From positions 1-7,699 of the forward strand of contig JADFPM010000127.1 of NCBI GenBank assembly GCA_022562335.1: 7,699 nt of DNA. Direction: 5' to 3'. This DNA comes from Chloroflexota bacterium. GTDB lineage: Bacteria; Chloroflexota; Dehalococcoidia; Lucifugimonadales; UBA3495. This document shows, piece after piece, positions 6,866 through 7,699 of this stretch (position 1 is its first letter; every line of letters starts with the position of its first letter). The position numbers and the translations under genes were made by a program. Below the pieces are notes generated by a model. The model did no database searches, was not told the DNA's origin, and saw nothing but the letters and a program-made list of their open reading frames with translations.

Positions 6866-7699
6866 TCATAATTTTCCAAATAGAACTTCCACTTCTTTTT
6901 TTAAAGAATCAGGAATTAATTTACGGTCTGTGACGATTGCGTTTTTCGACGCATCCGCACATTGGCATTTTTTATCCAGCACCGGCAGACTGACCACTTC
7001 CTTCAGGATATTCTGAGCCAACGCCACATTGTCATGCATGATTTTCAAAACAGCGTCCAGGGTGACGGGCTCCTTTTCAACATGCCAGCAATCATAATCG
7101 GTAGCCAGGGCGATCGTCACATAGCAGATACCCGCCTCGCGAGCCAACTTGGCTTCGGTGACGTTGGTCATCCCTATCACATCCACTCCCCACTGACGAT
7201 AGAGGAGAGACTCGGCCCGCGTTGAAAACTGCGGCCCCTCGATGCACACATAGGTTCCTCCCTTATGAACTGTGGCGCCAACAGCTTTATTAGCCTGATG
7301 AACCATTCCATGCAAATCCATGCAAATCGGCTCTGCCAGGCTGACGTGCCCCACAATGCCATTGGCGAAGAAAGTACTATGCCTGCGGTAAGTACGATCA
7401 ATGAATTGATCGGGAAGCACAATGTGACCGGGCGCTATCTCCTCTTTCATACTCCCCACAGCGCTTACAGAAATAAGGCGCTCGACCCCAATTTTTTTCA
7501 TAGCGAAAATATTAGCCCGATAATTGATTGCGGAAGGAGAGATCCTGTGCCCCACCCCATGACGCGGCAAGAACGCCAACCGCGTTCCTCGCAACTCACC
7601 CATGACCAAGGGGTCCGAGGGGGGACCGTATGGGGTGTCCACGGCAATCTCTTCAAGCACCTTGAGATCCTTCATGCTGTAAAGACCACTCCCGCCAAT
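6866..7699 (-). CDS. mtnP: S-methyl-5'-thioadenosine phosphorylase, 5' end beyond the window
   Basis: Phosphorolysis of methylthioadenosine (a by-product of polyamine or other SAM-dependent reactions) to adenine and methylthioribose-1-phosphate, in the cytoplasm; first step of methionine salvage or adenine recovery. The frame does not begin at the ATG at 7675: it continues in frame to the edge with IGGSGLYS, the family's N-terminal phosphate-binding motif, so only a few residues are missing. Visible motifs are FLPRHGVGHR, INYRANI, VSAVGSM, CIEGPQFSTRAES, GMTNVTEAKLAREA and ATDYDCWH. The last, with its Asp pair, marks 6-aminopurine (MTA) enzymes rather than guanosine/inosine PNPs. The C-terminal cysteine motif CQCADASKNAIVTD is also usual for MtnP. 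Length (277 visible) fits. It is directly upstream of hemL with a four-base overlap. GC content is lower than in the left part of the window. Confidence 0.95.
   Translation of the reverse strand: MGGSGLYSMKDLKVLEEIAVDTPYGPPSDPLVMGELRGTRLAFLPRHGVGHRISPSAINYRANIFAMKKIGVERLISVSAVGSMKEEIAPGHIVLPDQFIDRTYRRHSTFFANGIVGHVSLAEPICMDLHGMVHQANKAVGATVHKGGTYVCIEGPQFSTRAESLLYRQWGVDVIGMTNVTEAKLAREAGICYVTIALATDYDCWHVEKEPVTLDAVLKIMHDNVALAQNILKEVVSLPVLDKKCQCADASKNAIVTDRKLIPDSLKKEVEVLFGKL

Noticed and set aside
7308..7327. Tandem copy of the 10-base unit CCATGCAAAT inside mtnP
   Set aside because: The encoded region has the normal MtnP length with no insertion, so the two copies look coincidental.
7673..7675. 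ATG at 7675 as the mtnP start
   Set aside because: The frame continues upstream to the edge with IGGSGLYS, the conserved N-terminal motif, so this Met is internal.

Overview
The window looks like bacterial chromosome carrying ordinary housekeeping metabolism. I see no phage, transposon, CRISPR array, tRNA or rRNA. From about position 400 to 6290 the DNA is GC-rich with strongly GC-biased third codon positions. The gene mix (Ni superoxide dismutase, single-domain malic enzyme, IlvD, RmuC) would suit an environmental, possibly uncultured lineage such as a Chloroflexota relative, but that assignment is only a guess. From about 6300 to the right edge the base composition and codon use change: less GC, with many AAA, ATT, TTT and GAT codons. 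The sequence may therefore come from two genomes or carry a recombination junction.

Layout. Left edge to about 395, minus strand: a small unrecognised coding stretch that only reads through if two single-base frame breaks are allowed, then a possible gene start running off the left edge. 392-1465, minus: rmuC. 1653-2807, minus: a single-domain malic enzyme. 2870-4558, minus: ilvD. 4559-4809: divergent intergenic region. 4810-5283, plus: sodN, a nickel superoxide dismutase with its nickel-hook residues intact. 5284-5583: convergent intergenic region with a perfect 28-bp palindrome just after sodN. 5584-6869, minus: hemL, split into two frames by a one-base deletion near 6298-6301. 6866-7699, minus: mtnP, whose reading frame continues past the right edge.

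How the genes relate. ilvD and the malic enzyme are close and co-directional, so they are probably co-transcribed, with rmuC further downstream. ilvD makes the 2-oxo acid precursors of branched-chain amino acids, and malic enzyme yields pyruvate, the entry substrate of that pathway. mtnP and hemL overlap by four bases (ATGA), which suggests translational coupling.

I found no convincing new biological system. The observation most worth checking is the coincidence, inside hemL, of a frameshift with an abrupt change in composition. It points to a chimeric assembly or a recombination junction. Second is the frame-broken small gene coupled to rmuC.
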